Shown: positions 24,069 through 33,964, numbered from the stretch's first letter. The stretch: DNA of 64,000 nucleotides from Candidatus Babeliales bacterium (GCA_031292305.1 JARLHJ010000045.1:1-64000), one strand, 5' to 3'. Numbers and translations are program-made. The notes: a model not told the origin generated them from the sequence alone.

Positions 24069-25004
24069 TTATTTATAATTTCTTCTTAATTTCTTAAGTT
24101 CAGCAAAAGAACTTTCTATATCTTCTTGCAAAATCTCTTTTCTTTTATTACGGCCAGCACGGGTTGCAGCTTTGTTTACTAAGTCATTAATATCTGCACA
24201 ATTAAAGCCTTCACTATTTTGTGCGTAATATTTAACATTTATTTTGGGATCAACTTTGCGATTATTTTTAAAAAGGTAATGTTGCAACATTGCTTCTCTT
24301 TTTTGCATATCAGGCAATGGGATAGTTATTATATTATCAAATCTGCCTGCACGTAATAATGCTTCGTCTAATGAATCAACTCTATTTGTTGCAGCTATTA
24401 TTGTAATGTTGTCGTTCTTTTCAAAGCCATCCATTTGAACGAGTAGCTCTGTTATTGTATTATTTCTTTCTGCATGTTCAAAAGCTCCTGAGGTTCTTTT
24501 GCCAAGTGCATCAAGTTCATCAATAAATATAATTGCCTTTTTGCCTTTTAATGTAGCATTTTCTGCCTGCTTAAATATTTCTCTAATTTTTAATGGTCCG
24601 CTGCCAACATATAATTCCATAAATTTACTAGCTGATGTATCAATTAATACTGCATCTAGTTCGCCGGCAATGGACTTTGCAATTAAAGTTTTACCACAAC
24701 CTGGAGGGCCTACTAATAAAATACCTTTTGGTTTTTTAGCACCTGCATCTTTAAAAGCTTCATCATCTTGTAAGAATGCTTTTAAATCTGTAATTTCTTC
24801 AGGTACACCACCTATAATATCTTTGAATTTAATTGTGGTAGATTCAAAATCAGTATCTTTTGGCTTAGATGCATTTTTTACATTGCCTGTAAAAAGATTA
24901 TATACAGCTTCTCTATTTTGTTTGTTAAATTCTGTCCAGGAATCAAAAATATTAGAGTAACAATTAACTGAGTAGCAAAGTAAAATTAATAGTATTTTAT
25001 TCAT
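24069..25004 (-). CDS. FtsH-like AAA ATPase lacking the protease, with signal peptide
   Basis: The 311-residue protein has a signal peptide (1-17) and one AAA module: Walker A G-P-P-G-C-G-K-T (99-106), pore loop F-M-E-L-Y-V-G (128-134), Walker B I-I-F-I-D-E (158-163), second region of homology with N-R-V-D-S-L-D-E-A-L-L and arginine fingers (R218, R221), and a helical lid. The sequence is closest to FtsH, but the second membrane helix and the M41 zinc protease (H-E-x-x-H) are absent, and a short linker joins the signal to the ATPase. It could be an unfoldase. With one N-terminal hydrophobic segment the ATPase would face outward if that segment acts as a normal signal, which is odd for an ATP-using enzyme. 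Confidence 0.87.
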   Translation of the reverse strand: MNKILLILLCYSVNCYSNIFDSWTEFNKQNREAVYNLFTGNVKNASKPKDTDFESTTIKFKDIIGGVPEEITDLKAFLQDDEAFKDAGAKKPKGILLVGPPGCGKTLIAKSIAGELDAVLIDTSASKFMELYVGSGPLKIREIFKQAENATLKGKKAIIFIDELDALGKRTSGAFEHAERNNTITELLVQMDGFEKNDNITIIAATNRVDSLDEALLRAGRFDNIITIPLPDMQKREAMLQHYLFKNNRKVDPKINVKYYAQNSEGFNCADINDLVNKAATRAGRNKRKEILQEDIESSFAELKKLRRNYK

Positions 25005-25098
25005 GATACATCCAATTTATAATTGACACATTTCTTTATGTTATTAATATAATTACTAGGTAATAAAAAATCAAATATCTTACACTTAGAAATTAAAC

Positions 25099-25725
25099 AT
25101 GAAAAACAAAATATTATTATTCTTTTCACTTATTATACTTTCAGGTTGCTCAGAACAAATTATAAAAATGGAAAAGAACTTTAGTAAGTTAGATCATATA
25201 AATAAATATCAAACCGACTTTAGTCAAGAAAAAAAGAATGTATTAATAGCAGTAAAAAAATTCTCACCAGAAGAGTGTGAAGAAATTTTTAATGTTAATG
25301 TTGTAAAATGCGGTTACCAGCCAATACAAATTACTATTAACAACTTTTCTACTGAGGTATTGCATTTAAGTCCGACTAATATTGGTCTTAGACTTGTATC
25401 TCCCGAGAGAGTTGCAAAAAGTTGCCATTGGCGAACTGGTGAAATTGCTACAGCAGCAGGCGCGCTTTCTTATTTCTTCTTTTGGCCTGCGCTTATTCCA
25501 ACTGCATATTGTGGAATGGAAATGCAAAAATCTAATGAAAAAATATCAAAAAGTATTGTAAAACAAGATATGGTGCAATGTTGGGATAATGTATCAATTT
25601 TGCCTTCAGAGATTGTAAGCAGAATAATTTTTGTTGAAAGAGAAGATTTAAGAAGAAGTTTTTTGATTTCAGTTTTTAGTGCAAAAGATAAGAATATAGA
25701 GTTTAGTGTAACTTTAGATATTTAA
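25099..25725 (+). CDS. lipoprotein, unknown
   Basis: The 208-residue product has a lipobox L-S-G-C (Cys17). The body has an S-P-E-E-C-E-E segment, a hydrophobic stretch A-A-G-A-L-S-Y-F-F-F-W-P-A-L-I-P near 120-135 and three more cysteines. I do not recognise it. Its last 23 bases overlap the tail of the minus-strand GNAT gene. Confidence 0.7.
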   Translation: MKNKILLFFSLIILSGCSEQIIKMEKNFSKLDHINKYQTDFSQEKKNVLIAVKKFSPEECEEIFNVNVVKCGYQPIQITINNFSTEVLHLSPTNIGLRLVSPERVAKSCHWRTGEIATAAGALSYFFFWPALIPTAYCGMEMQKSNEKISKSIVKQDMVQCWDNVSILPSEIVSRIIFVEREDLRRSFLISVFSAKDKNIEFSVTLDI

Positions 25726-26194
25726 TAAAAATTTTTGAATCTAGAACATAATCAAGTTTTTCATAAAATTTATGTGCCCCTATTCTTGGGTTAGAGCTAG
25801 TTACGCTTATTAATGTGCAACCCAATTGTTTGGCATAATTTTCAGCATGAGATACTAATTGTTTTCCAATACCCAAGCTACGATATTCTTGCTTTACAAT
25901 TAAAGTATCTATTTTACCGCTTGGGCCCTTAATAAAACTGTCTGAAAAATCAAATGCTAAAAAACCACAAATTTTGCCATTTAATCTGTTAGTGAATAAT
26001 TTGTTATGTTTAGTTGTAGCATAAGTTGTTATTTTTTCTTGGATTTCTTGTTCTGTAAAATTGTAACCAAGTTCTTGTAATAAAATTATTAGTTCTTGTA
26101 CATCAGTTTTTTTGGCTTCATCAATCATAAATTCTTGTATGTTATTGCAATAAACATTTAGAACTAAGCAAATTAAAAAAAATTTATACGGCAT
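25703..26194 (-). CDS. GNAT N-acetyltransferase with signal peptide
   Basis: The ATG at 26194 yields a signal peptide (P-Y-K-F-F-L-I-C-L-V-L-N-V-Y-C) of usual length; a longer in-frame start at 26215 exists. The domain shows I-C-G-F-L-A-F-D-F, I-D-T-L-I-V-K-Q-E-Y-R-S-L-G-I-G-K-Q-L (acetyl-CoA loop) and H-K-F-Y-E-K-L-D-Y, so the GNAT core is complete in 163 residues. The acceptor is unknown. The start overlaps the end of the upstream small membrane gene by 11 nt, and the end overlaps a convergent lipoprotein gene by 23 nt. Confidence 0.8.
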   Translation of the reverse strand: MPYKFFLICLVLNVYCNNIQEFMIDEAKKTDVQELIILLQELGYNFTEQEIQEKITTYATTKHNKLFTNRLNGKICGFLAFDFSDSFIKGPSGKIDTLIVKQEYRSLGIGKQLVSHAENYAKQLGCTLISVTSSNPRIGAHKFYEKLDYVLDSKIFIKYLKLH

Positions 26195-26408
26195 GTAATA
26201 AAAAATGTTGTACAAGATACAATACTATACAGCCACCAAAAACAGCTATTAAATAACCACGTAATGGATGTTTATGGAAGATATGGCGTTCCATAATTTT
26301 TTCTACACCCCAAGAAATGCATATAACGCTTAAGGTTACAATTGCTGCTATAATTGCTTGGTGGTGATCTGCGAAAGTACTTAGCTTGTCAAACATTCTT
26401 CCAAACAT
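26184..26408 (-). CDS. small two-helix membrane protein
   Basis: The 74-residue product has two membrane segments (about 19-37 and 50-70) separated by a His/Arg-rich loop (M-E-R-H-I-F-H-K-H-P). The family is unknown. AGGA precedes the ATG. It sits in a minus-strand run with secA and the GNAT gene. Confidence 0.6.
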   Translation of the reverse strand: MFGRMFDKLSTFADHHQAIIAAIVTLSVICISWGVEKIMERHIFHKHPLRGYLIAVFGGCIVLYLVQHFLLHAV

Positions 26409-26487
26409 ATTTTTTCCTATTAAATTTAAAATTATTATAAATTAATATAAATTGTTTGTTATAAGATATTGCAAGAGTTTAAAAAAA

Positions 26488-27216
26488 TTATTGTAATTTG
26501 CAACTATCAGGAGTGTTAGAAGAGAAAAATTCTCCCCAAGTTTGTTTTGGTTCTTCTATTTTAAGTGCTAATTTAATTCTTTCACGTTCATCCATTAATG
26601 CTTTTAAGATTTTTTTAAGATTAGCTATATTTTTTGTTAATTGCTGAGTAAGGCTTTTATATTCTTCCATGATTACTGAATAATTTTGAGAAATAAAATG
26701 TTTTCTATTGCTACAATTACTATTTATATAATGTTCTACTTTTTTGAAAAATGCCAAATTTGCAATTAGTGATTTTATAGCTGAATCAATATCAATAACT
26801 ACCGGAGTAATTGTTCCCCAAATTTTTATTAAGCCCATTTTTTCATATATAACTTTGTTATCACCAATGTATTGTGATTCTAGATATTCTTTATATGATT
26901 TTAAGACTTTTAAGATAGTGGCTTCATCTAAAAAAGTAAGAAATTTTCCAAGACCATTGAATTTAGGTTGAAGTATTTTATCATCTTCACTAGGTAAGAT
27001 TAATTCAATAGCGTTATTTATGTAATTAGAGACCATAATTATTGGATGCGTAATTTTTTGATTATTTGCAAGTGGTTTGCCAGGAGCAAATTCAAAAAAA
27101 CCTTCTTTATTAATAAAATAAGAGTAAGAAGCTTGCGCAGGATTCATGTCTGCGCAAGCCATAAAATTATGATAAGAAAAAGTTATAGTTAATAAAAGAA
27201 AAAATTTAACTTTCAT
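26488..27216 (-). CDS. secreted helical protein, unknown
   Basis: The 242-residue product has a signal peptide (1-21) and a helical body that ends in a charged coiled-coil-like stretch (about 170-220). I do not recognise it. It begins 18 nt after secA with an AAGGGA ribosome binding site, so it is likely cotranscribed with secA. Confidence 0.7.
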   Translation of the reverse strand: MKVKFFLLLTITFSYHNFMACADMNPAQASYSYFINKEGFFEFAPGKPLANNQKITHPIIMVSNYINNAIELILPSEDDKILQPKFNGLGKFLTFLDEATILKVLKSYKEYLESQYIGDNKVIYEKMGLIKIWGTITPVVIDIDSAIKSLIANLAFFKKVEHYINSNCSNRKHFISQNYSVIMEEYKSLTQQLTKNIANLKKILKALMDERERIKLALKIEEPKQTWGEFFSSNTPDSCKLQ

Positions 27217-27234
27217 TTATCCCTTTATTAATAT

Positions 27235-29769
27235 TTATACACCGTGGCATTTTTTATATTTTTTGCCTGAACCACAAGGGCAAACATCATTTCTGCCAAT
27301 TTTATCTTCTTCTCGTTGAACAGTTCTGTTCTCAGTTTCATCAGATTCAGAAGAAATCATTTTTAATTGATCAAGTTCTTGTTGGCGTTTGTGTTCAAGT
27401 TCATGTTCATTAAAGTTTTCAAGATTTAATCTAAAAATATGATGAATAACATCAAAACGAATATTTCTAAGCATATCCTGAAACATAATGTATGCTTCTT
27501 TTTTATATTCAATAAGAGGGTTTTTTTGTCCCCAGCTTCTGAAGTTTATACCTTCTTTAAGATGATCAATATTAAGCATATGTTGCTTCCATGCCTTATC
27601 AATGCTTTCTAGCATTAACCACTTTTCTGCATGTTGTAACATTGAGCTTTTTTCTTGTGCACGATATGCTGTATGTTTTTTAAGTAAGAAATTAATTAAA
27701 TCTTTTTCTAAAAGGTCACTATTTTGTTTATTAGGTTTAGCAAGTTCGAATTCTTCTTTTGAAATAGAAGTCATTTTACTTAATAAATCAATAACCATAT
27801 CAGCTTGTTGAGATGTAATTCTTTCTTTAGGAGAAAATTGCGCTACAATATCAGCAACTGTATCTGATATAAAATCAGTAAGCAGTGCTGCAATATTCGC
27901 TTCATTTTCTAAAATATCTTTGCGATAACTATAAATTACTATGCGATGTTGATTTAGTACATCATCATATTCAATAAGATGTTTTCTTATTTCAAAATTA
28001 TGTTTTTCAACTTTTTCTTGTGCATGTTCGATGGTACGTGAAACAAATTTAGATTCGATTGTTTCATCTTCTTTCATTCCCCATCTTTGCATGTTTTTCT
28101 TTAATGAATCGCCTGCAAATATTCTTATAAGTTCATCATCTAAAGAAATATAAAATCTAGATTCTCCAGGATCCCCTTGACGACCAGCACGTCCACGTAA
28201 TTGGTTATCAATACGTCTGCTTTCATGACGTTCTGTACCCAAAATATATAAACCACCAGCTTTTTTAGATTCTTCTGTTAATTTTATATCTGTACCACGT
28301 CCCGCCATGTTGGTAGCAATTGTAATACGACCAGGTTCGCCGGCAGAAGCTACAATTTCCGCTTCTTTTTCATGGTACTTAGCATTTAAAACTGAATGTG
28401 GAAATCCATTTGCAGTTAAAAGATCACTTAAAAGTTCTGAAGATTCAACTGAAATTGTTCCAATTAAAACAGGTTGGTTTTTTTCAAAACGTTCTTTTAC
28501 GTCAGCTAAAATTGCTTTATATTTTCCTGATCTACCTAAAAAGATAAGATCTGGTTTGTCTAATCTAACCATTTGTCTATTGGTTGGAATAGAAACAACA
28601 TCTAATTTATAAATTTTATGGAATTCTTCAGCTTCTGTCATTGCGGTACCTGTCATACCAGCAAGTTTTTTATAAATTCTAAAATAATTCTGTAAAGTTA
28701 TTGCAGCAAGTGTTTGGGTTTCGCGTTCAATTTTTACGCCTTCTTTAGCTTCAATTGCTTGGTGCAGCCCATCACTATATCTTCGGCCTGATAAAACTCT
28801 ACCTGTGAATTCATCAACAATTAAAACTTGATCATCGCGCACCATATAATCAACGTCACGTTTAAAAATAGCGTGCGCTTTTAATGCTTGGTTAACATGA
28901 TGCAAAGTTTGCAGATTTTCTATAGCATAAAGATTTTGTACGCCTAATTCTGCTTCAACTTTGTCATTTCCTACTTCTGTTAATATTACAGAACGCGCTT
29001 TTTCATCTACTTCATAATCTACATCTTTTTTCAATTTGCGCATTACACGATCAGTATCTATATATAGTTTACTGCTTTCATCAGATGCGCCTGAAATAAT
29101 TAAAGGCGTTCTTGCCTCATCGATTAAGATTGAGTCAACTTCATCGACAATTGCAAAATTTAAATCGCGTTGCACGTAGTCTTCTAATCTAAATTTCATA
29201 TTGTCGCGCAAATAATCGAAACCTAGTTCGTTATTAGTCGCATATAAAATATCAGCTTGATATGCTTTTTTACGTTCACTATCTTCCATATTATTTTGAA
29301 TGACTCCAACTGTTAATCCAAGATGATTAAAAATTGGGCTCATCCATTCAGCATCACGACGAGCTAAATAATCGTTAACTGTTACTAAATGTGCGCCTTT
29401 AGCAGGCAATGCATTTAAATATAATGCAAGGGTTGAAGTAAGTGTTTTACCTTCCCCTGTTTTCATTTCAGAAATATTGCCTTGGTGTAATACTATGCCA
29501 CCCATTAATTGAACATCAAAATGTCTTTGTCCTAATTTTCTTTTTGCAGTTTCACGAACAACGGCAAAAGCTTCAGGTAAAATAGCATCTAAATGACGCC
29601 CTTTACTTAATTGTTCACGAAATTCCACTGTTTTATGCGAAAGTTGTTCATCTGTTAAAGCACTTATTGCTGGTTCAAATGAATTAATCGCTTGTACTAT
29701 TGGTAGCAGTTGTTTTATTTTGCGATCATTTGCTGTACCAAAGATCTTTGTCAAAAAGGGTGTTATCAT
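27235..29769 (-). CDS. secA: preprotein translocase ATPase SecA
   Basis: SecA drives export of signal-peptide proteins through SecYEG. The 844-residue protein has the helicase Walker A M-K-T-G-E-G-K-T, V-D-E-V-D-S-I-L-I-D-E-A-R-T-P-L, the T-G-T-A-M-T and N-M-A-G-R-G-T-D motifs, Q-L-R-G-R-A-G-R-Q-G, and a zinc-binding SEC-C tail (C-P-C-G-S-G-K-K-Y-K-K-C-H). A strong GAGGAA site precedes the ATG. It matters here because so many window proteins carry signal peptides. Confidence 0.98.
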   Translation of the reverse strand: MITPFLTKIFGTANDRKIKQLLPIVQAINSFEPAISALTDEQLSHKTVEFREQLSKGRHLDAILPEAFAVVRETAKRKLGQRHFDVQLMGGIVLHQGNISEMKTGEGKTLTSTLALYLNALPAKGAHLVTVNDYLARRDAEWMSPIFNHLGLTVGVIQNNMEDSERKKAYQADILYATNNELGFDYLRDNMKFRLEDYVQRDLNFAIVDEVDSILIDEARTPLIISGASDESSKLYIDTDRVMRKLKKDVDYEVDEKARSVILTEVGNDKVEAELGVQNLYAIENLQTLHHVNQALKAHAIFKRDVDYMVRDDQVLIVDEFTGRVLSGRRYSDGLHQAIEAKEGVKIERETQTLAAITLQNYFRIYKKLAGMTGTAMTEAEEFHKIYKLDVVSIPTNRQMVRLDKPDLIFLGRSGKYKAILADVKERFEKNQPVLIGTISVESSELLSDLLTANGFPHSVLNAKYHEKEAEIVASAGEPGRITIATNMAGRGTDIKLTEESKKAGGLYILGTERHESRRIDNQLRGRAGRQGDPGESRFYISLDDELIRIFAGDSLKKNMQRWGMKEDETIESKFVSRTIEHAQEKVEKHNFEIRKHLIEYDDVLNQHRIVIYSYRKDILENEANIAALLTDFISDTVADIVAQFSPKERITSQQADMVIDLLSKMTSISKEEFELAKPNKQNSDLLEKDLINFLLKKHTAYRAQEKSSMLQHAEKWLMLESIDKAWKQHMLNIDHLKEGINFRSWGQKNPLIEYKKEAYIMFQDMLRNIRFDVIHHIFRLNLENFNEHELEHKRQQELDQLKMISSESDETENRTVQREEDKIGRNDVCPCGSGKKYKKCHGV

Positions 29770-29849
29770 TGTTGTTCCTCGAACGCGTTTTCAAAACTAA
29801 TTTTTCTTAGTTTAAAATTCTTATTATTTAAAGTAAATGATTTATTGGT

Positions 29850-30584
29850 TTAGTGTAAACTAATTATAGTCATTTGGCGACCTGCAAGTTCTTTATCTCG
29901 CCTGTAAGAACAGTATTGTAAGCTGCAGATTGTGCAAAAATTATAATCAAAGTTTATATTTCTTTTATTGATCCCGATTTTTTCTAACATTAAAACATTA
30001 TATAAGGGTAAGTTAAAGAATGTTTTTGCATCATGCTCTATTATAGTCTGTTCTTTAATTTTGGTGTCTAATTTAGTTATAAAATCTTTTTGTACTTCAT
30101 AGCAACATACTTTAGCAGATGGTCCAAAAAATATTAGTATGTCATTAATATGGCTATTAAATTTGGTTTGCATTTCGCAAATCACTTTTGTAGATATCCC
30201 AGCGAATGAACCTGGCCATCCTGCATGTGCTATAGCAGCAATATTATTGCTGTGGTCATAAAAAACAATAGGTAAGCAATCTGCTGTTAATACGCCTATG
30301 CCAAGATTTGTTGTATTTGTAATTATATAATCACCATCTTGCAAAAGAGATTCTAGTTTATTATTGGGATTTATTATTGCACCATCAATCCCGTGAACTT
30401 GCCTTAGAAATAAAAGATTATTAATATCCAAGCTTTCTTGTATAAATGGAGTTTTTGCGTCTATCTTGTGTTGTAATATGACTTTATTGTCTTCTATTAA
30501 AGAATGAAATTCGCTTCCTGTAAAGGGGCTGGTTTTGGGATCGCCAAATAAAATTGAAAAGCGAGCGGCTTTAAAAATGTTCAT
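29850..30584 (-). CDS. pgeF: YfiH/PgeF family (DUF152) purine nucleoside phosphorylase / peptidoglycan editing factor
   Basis: The 244-residue protein has the family motifs R-Q-V-H-G (about 66-70), T-A-D-C-L-P-I (about 104), A-H-A-G-W-P-G-S (about 124) and G-P-S-A-K-V-C-C-Y-E-V. His and Cys in these motifs bind zinc in the laccase-like fold. Members were annotated as multicopper polyphenol oxidases, then shown to act on nucleosides and to prevent L-Ser misincorporation in peptidoglycan (E. coli YfiH/PgeF). It lies upstream of secA on the same strand. Confidence 0.92.
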   Translation of the reverse strand: MNIFKAARFSILFGDPKTSPFTGSEFHSLIEDNKVILQHKIDAKTPFIQESLDINNLLFLRQVHGIDGAIINPNNKLESLLQDGDYIITNTTNLGIGVLTADCLPIVFYDHSNNIAAIAHAGWPGSFAGISTKVICEMQTKFNSHINDILIFFGPSAKVCCYEVQKDFITKLDTKIKEQTIIEHDAKTFFNLPLYNVLMLEKIGINKRNINFDYNFCTICSLQYCSYRRDKELAGRQMTIISLH

Positions 30585-30671
30585 GTTTTTTATATTAATC
30601 TTCTTTTATACTAACCAAATTATTTATCATGATTATATATAATTTTAATTTTATTAAAAAGGGGTAATAAA

Positions 30672-31097
30672 ATGAAATATACCTTAAAACTAATATTTAT
30701 TTTAAATCTAACAATTTTTTGTTATCCAGCAGAGCACTCGTCTATAAGTGAGCATGTTATCGAGGCTTTAAAAAAAAATAGCTTATCAAATTTTGAGAAA
30801 AAGATTTTAGAAGAATATATGTTATATCAAATTCAAGCGTTAGAGATTTTGCAAGAAAAAAGATATGTAGAAAAACAAATATCTCAAGAGGCATATAAAA
30901 AACAAAAGAAGGAAATAAAAGATTTAGAAAATAAGTTTTTCGAAGCAAAAAACAGTGCTACAAAATTATATAATGATATCGATGAAAATATTAAAGAAAT
31001 AATAAATATAATAATGATTATGTGTTTAACTCAAGACACAACAAACTTGTGTAAAATAAAATTAAAAGAAGTTATAAATTATATAAAAAAATCTTAA
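30672..31097 (+). CDS. secreted coiled-coil protein, unknown
   Basis: The 141-residue product has a signal peptide (1-20, K-L-I-F-I-L-N-L-T-I-F-C) and a long charged helix (about 40-110) with heptad-like spacing. The tail has two cysteines. The family is unknown. AAGGGGTAA precedes the ATG. Confidence 0.7.
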   Translation: MKYTLKLIFILNLTIFCYPAEHSSISEHVIEALKKNSLSNFEKKILEEYMLYQIQALEILQEKRYVEKQISQEAYKKQKKEIKDLENKFFEAKNSATKLYNDIDENIKEIINIIMIMCLTQDTTNLCKIKLKEVINYIKKS

Positions 31098-31127
31098 ATA
31101 AGTAGTTAGTTAAAAATAGAGACTGGG

Positions 31128-31646
31128 ATGTTGACTAAATATATAAAGTTTTATTATTTAATTATTTTAATACCATCTATCTTGCACGCATCTGAATGTC
31201 CATCGATAGATATTCAATGTAACATGGCTATTATACCATCTTCTGTAAGCAAAGTGGCAGATCTTGATGCAGCTTATCAATCAAAATTGAAAAAAAAATT
31301 AACTGAAAATGATTATGTTGTTAGAATTTGTTTATATAAACCTGAAGCAAATTGTCCAAAATGTTTTAAGGAACTGGAGCTTTCGAAATATTTCCCTATA
31401 AGTTGGTTTTTGAAGTTACAAGTTGATTTAGAAACTGAGCAAATTAAATTTGTACCTAAAGTGGGTAAGTGTTTAGAAGGTGCAACAATGCTCTTCAATA
31501 TTAAGCATAATTGTTTGGTTTTAGGGCAAACTACAATAAAGTTATTGGCAAAATTAAATCAAAATGATCATCCACAATATAGCCAATATGGTAATTTTGA
31601 TAAAGTCTTGAATGATTATTTGTTTGTTGAAATGTGCTTTAAGTGA
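31128..31646 (+). CDS. secreted protein with C-P-K-C motif, unknown
   Basis: The 172-residue product has a signal peptide (1-22) and seven cysteines in the mature part, including C-P-S-I-D-I-Q-C and C-P-K-C. These could form disulfides after export. I see no known domain. It lies 30 nt after the coiled-coil gene and may be cotranscribed with it. Confidence 0.65.
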   Translation: MLTKYIKFYYLIILIPSILHASECPSIDIQCNMAIIPSSVSKVADLDAAYQSKLKKKLTENDYVVRICLYKPEANCPKCFKELELSKYFPISWFLKLQVDLETEQIKFVPKVGKCLEGATMLFNIKHNCLVLGQTTIKLLAKLNQNDHPQYSQYGNFDKVLNDYLFVEMCFK

Positions 31647-31667
31647 AGTTTATAAGATTATTAAGAG

Positions 31668-31682
31668 GTTGGCGGCGCCAAC
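31668..31682 (-). terminator. GC-rich hairpin downstream of the initiator tRNA
   Basis: GTTGGC (31668-31673) and GCCAAC (31677-31682) form a GC-rich hairpin about 20 nt past the tRNA 3-prime end on the minus strand. No clear T-run follows, so this may be a weak terminator or a processing signal. Confidence 0.3.
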
Positions 31683-31702
31683 AGTAGACTTTAGCTGAAA
31701 TT

Positions 31703-31779
<77 letters not shown>

Positions 31780-31817
31780 ATCAATTTGTAATATCAATAA
31801 ATCAAAGTTCAATATTC

Positions 31818-31845
31818 AGATTAGTCATTTTTGCTTTATTGTCAA
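31818..31845 (-). promoter_or_regulatory. candidate promoter of the initiator tRNA
   Basis: On the minus strand TTGACA (31840-31845) and TAATCT (31818-31823) are 16 nt apart. Transcription would start about 30 nt before the tRNA. The -35 is a perfect consensus. Confidence 0.5.
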
Positions 31846-31865
31846 GCATAATCCCTGTTAATCTT

Positions 31866-32255
31866 TTATTTATAAATAATTATCGAAGCTATGGCAAGGG
31901 TTTTGCTATGGGTTATAGACAGGGTTATCTCCATTGAATGAAGCATATCGCTTATTTCTGTGTAGTAAATATTTATTTTAATTAAAGGGGTATTATCTTC
32001 TTTTTTTTCTACATAGACCATTTTGCAAAAAGCTAAAAAACTAATATTTTTAAGCCCAAATGAGCAAGCGGCTTTATAAAAAGCTTCTTTTGCTGCAAAT
32101 CTGGCCGCAAAGCGTTCTGCGCTTTTATACTGGTTTTGCAGGCAATAATCTATCTCTTCTAGGGAGAAAACATGCAATAATTGTATGTTAGAATATTTGT
32201 GCCAATATCTAAATCTGGATATATCTACTGCATCAATACCGTGAGCCAATATCAT
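31866..32255 (-). CDS. acpS: holo-ACP synthase (4-phosphopantetheinyl transferase)
   Basis: AcpS transfers phosphopantetheine from CoA to ACP. The 129-residue product shows H-G-I-D-A-V-D-I-S-R (metal ligand Asp8) and R-F-A-A-K-E-A-F-Y-K-A (ligand Glu and Lys), then S-I-T-H-S near the end. Its start overlaps the comM stop by 4 bp, so the two are translationally coupled. A second AcpS-like gene lies at 41360-41731. Confidence 0.9.
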   Translation of the reverse strand: MILAHGIDAVDISRFRYWHKYSNIQLLHVFSLEEIDYCLQNQYKSAERFAARFAAKEAFYKAACSFGLKNISFLAFCKMVYVEKKEDNTPLIKINIYYTEISDMLHSMEITLSITHSKTLAIASIIIYK

Positions 32256-33784
32256 TGCTTTTCTAAATTCTTATCAAGTGATCTATACATAATAGCTTCT
32301 TGAATATGTGCAGTATCAATATTTTCAGATCCAGATAAATCAGCGATAGTACGTGCCACTTTAAGAATTTTATGATAACCACGCATGCTTAAATTTAATT
32401 TTTCAAAAGCACGTTTAATTATAGTTTGTGCATTCTCAGTTAATTGGCAATATTTATCTATTTCATCAGTATTCATTGAGCTATTAAATTTAGCTCCATT
32501 AAATCTATTTTTTTGTGTTTCAACAGCACGTGAGATTGCAGAATATAAATCTGCGGAACTTACATTTTGTGATTTTTTATCATGAATTGTATCGTAATCA
32601 ATAGATTGAATATGAATTTGGATATCTATTCTATCTAATAAAGGCCCGGAAAGTTTTTCTAAATATTTGGCTATTAGTGTAGAATGGCAAATACAAGCTT
32701 TCTTTTTATCTCCATAATATCCACAAGGGCATGGATTTAATGCTGCAATTAATAAAAAATCAGCAGGGAATTCAAGCGATTGTTGAGCGCGCGCAATACA
32801 AACATTCTTGTTTTCTAATGGTTGTCGCAATACTTCTAAAGTTGCGCGTTTAAATTCAGTTAATTCATCTAAAAATAATATACCATGGTGTGCTAAACTA
32901 ACTTCGCCTGGTTGTGGATAAGAACCACCGCCAATTAAACCAGCTTGTGAAATTGTATGATGCGGGCTTCTGAATGGTCGTTCAAAAATTAAGGATTTAT
33001 TTAAAAGTTTTCCAGATATAGAATAAATTTTACTAGTTTGTATAATTTCATCGAATGACATTTTTGGCATAATTGTTGGCAGGCGTTTTGCAAGCATGGT
33101 TTTACCAGATCCTGGCGAACCAATAAATAATATATTATGGCTTCCAGCGGCGCTTATTTGCAATGCACGTTTTGCCTGTTCTTGTCCCTTAACTTGGGAG
33201 AAATCAACTAATTCATGAGTAGTAGTTTTTAGTTCTTCTATAGATTGTACTGTTGGCGTTATATTAATTTCTTTTTTTAAGTATGCAATAAGTTCTGTTA
33301 AATTTTCTACACCAATTATTTCTATATCTTCAATTAATGCTGCTTCTTTTGCGTTTTGTTTGGGCAATATTATTCTTTTTTTATTAAATTTCTTAGCATC
33401 ATATGCAATTGCTAATGCACCTTTAATAGATTTGATTTCACCATTTAAAGATAATTCGCCAATAATTAATGTGTCATTTAAAAAATTTGAATCAATTTTA
33501 AGATGATTAGAAGTTTGCAATATCCCAATTGCAACTGGTAGGTCAAATAATGTACCTTCTTTTTTTAAATCTGCGGGCGCCAAATTTACCACAATCTTTT
33601 TTTCTGGAAGGGTAATGCCACAATTTTTAAGTGCGGTTAATATACGAAATTTACTTTCTTTTATTGCGGTGTCTGGAAGGCCTACAATAAAGAAATTGAT
33701 AAGACCAAAAGATAAGTCGACTTCTACTTCTACTTGATATGCATTTACGCCAATTGTTGTTGCGGAATAAATTTTTGTGTTCAT
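32252..33784 (-). CDS. comM: ComM/YifB family Mg-chelatase-like AAA ATPase
   Basis: The 510-residue protein has an N-terminal Lon-protease-like fold (about 1-170), an AAA module with Walker A G-S-P-G-S-G-K-T and Walker B L-F-L-D-E-L, a Cys-rich insertion (C-P-C-G-Y-Y-G-D-K-K-K-A-C-I-C) and a C-terminal helical Mg-chelatase domain. ComM is a hexameric helicase that promotes branch migration during integration of DNA in natural transformation. No other competence gene is seen in this window. It overlaps acpS by 4 bp. Confidence 0.95.
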   Translation of the reverse strand: MNTKIYSATTIGVNAYQVEVEVDLSFGLINFFIVGLPDTAIKESKFRILTALKNCGITLPEKKIVVNLAPADLKKEGTLFDLPVAIGILQTSNHLKIDSNFLNDTLIIGELSLNGEIKSIKGALAIAYDAKKFNKKRIILPKQNAKEAALIEDIEIIGVENLTELIAYLKKEINITPTVQSIEELKTTTHELVDFSQVKGQEQAKRALQISAAGSHNILFIGSPGSGKTMLAKRLPTIMPKMSFDEIIQTSKIYSISGKLLNKSLIFERPFRSPHHTISQAGLIGGGSYPQPGEVSLAHHGILFLDELTEFKRATLEVLRQPLENKNVCIARAQQSLEFPADFLLIAALNPCPCGYYGDKKKACICHSTLIAKYLEKLSGPLLDRIDIQIHIQSIDYDTIHDKKSQNVSSADLYSAISRAVETQKNRFNGAKFNSSMNTDEIDKYCQLTENAQTIIKRAFEKLNLSMRGYHKILKVARTIADLSGSENIDTAHIQEAIMYRSLDKNLEKQ

Positions 33785-33964
33785 TGTTATTGCTTAATAT
33801 AAAATATTTTGAAATTTAATAAGTGTTTATTTATCTAAGTAATAACATATAATTTATATTTTTGAAGCTTTAAATTTAAATAATTTTAATAAATATACTT
33901 ATTTAAATAGCCAATGATTCTGATTTCAGCTAAAATTTATAAAAATGAAATTTAAAAGGATATT

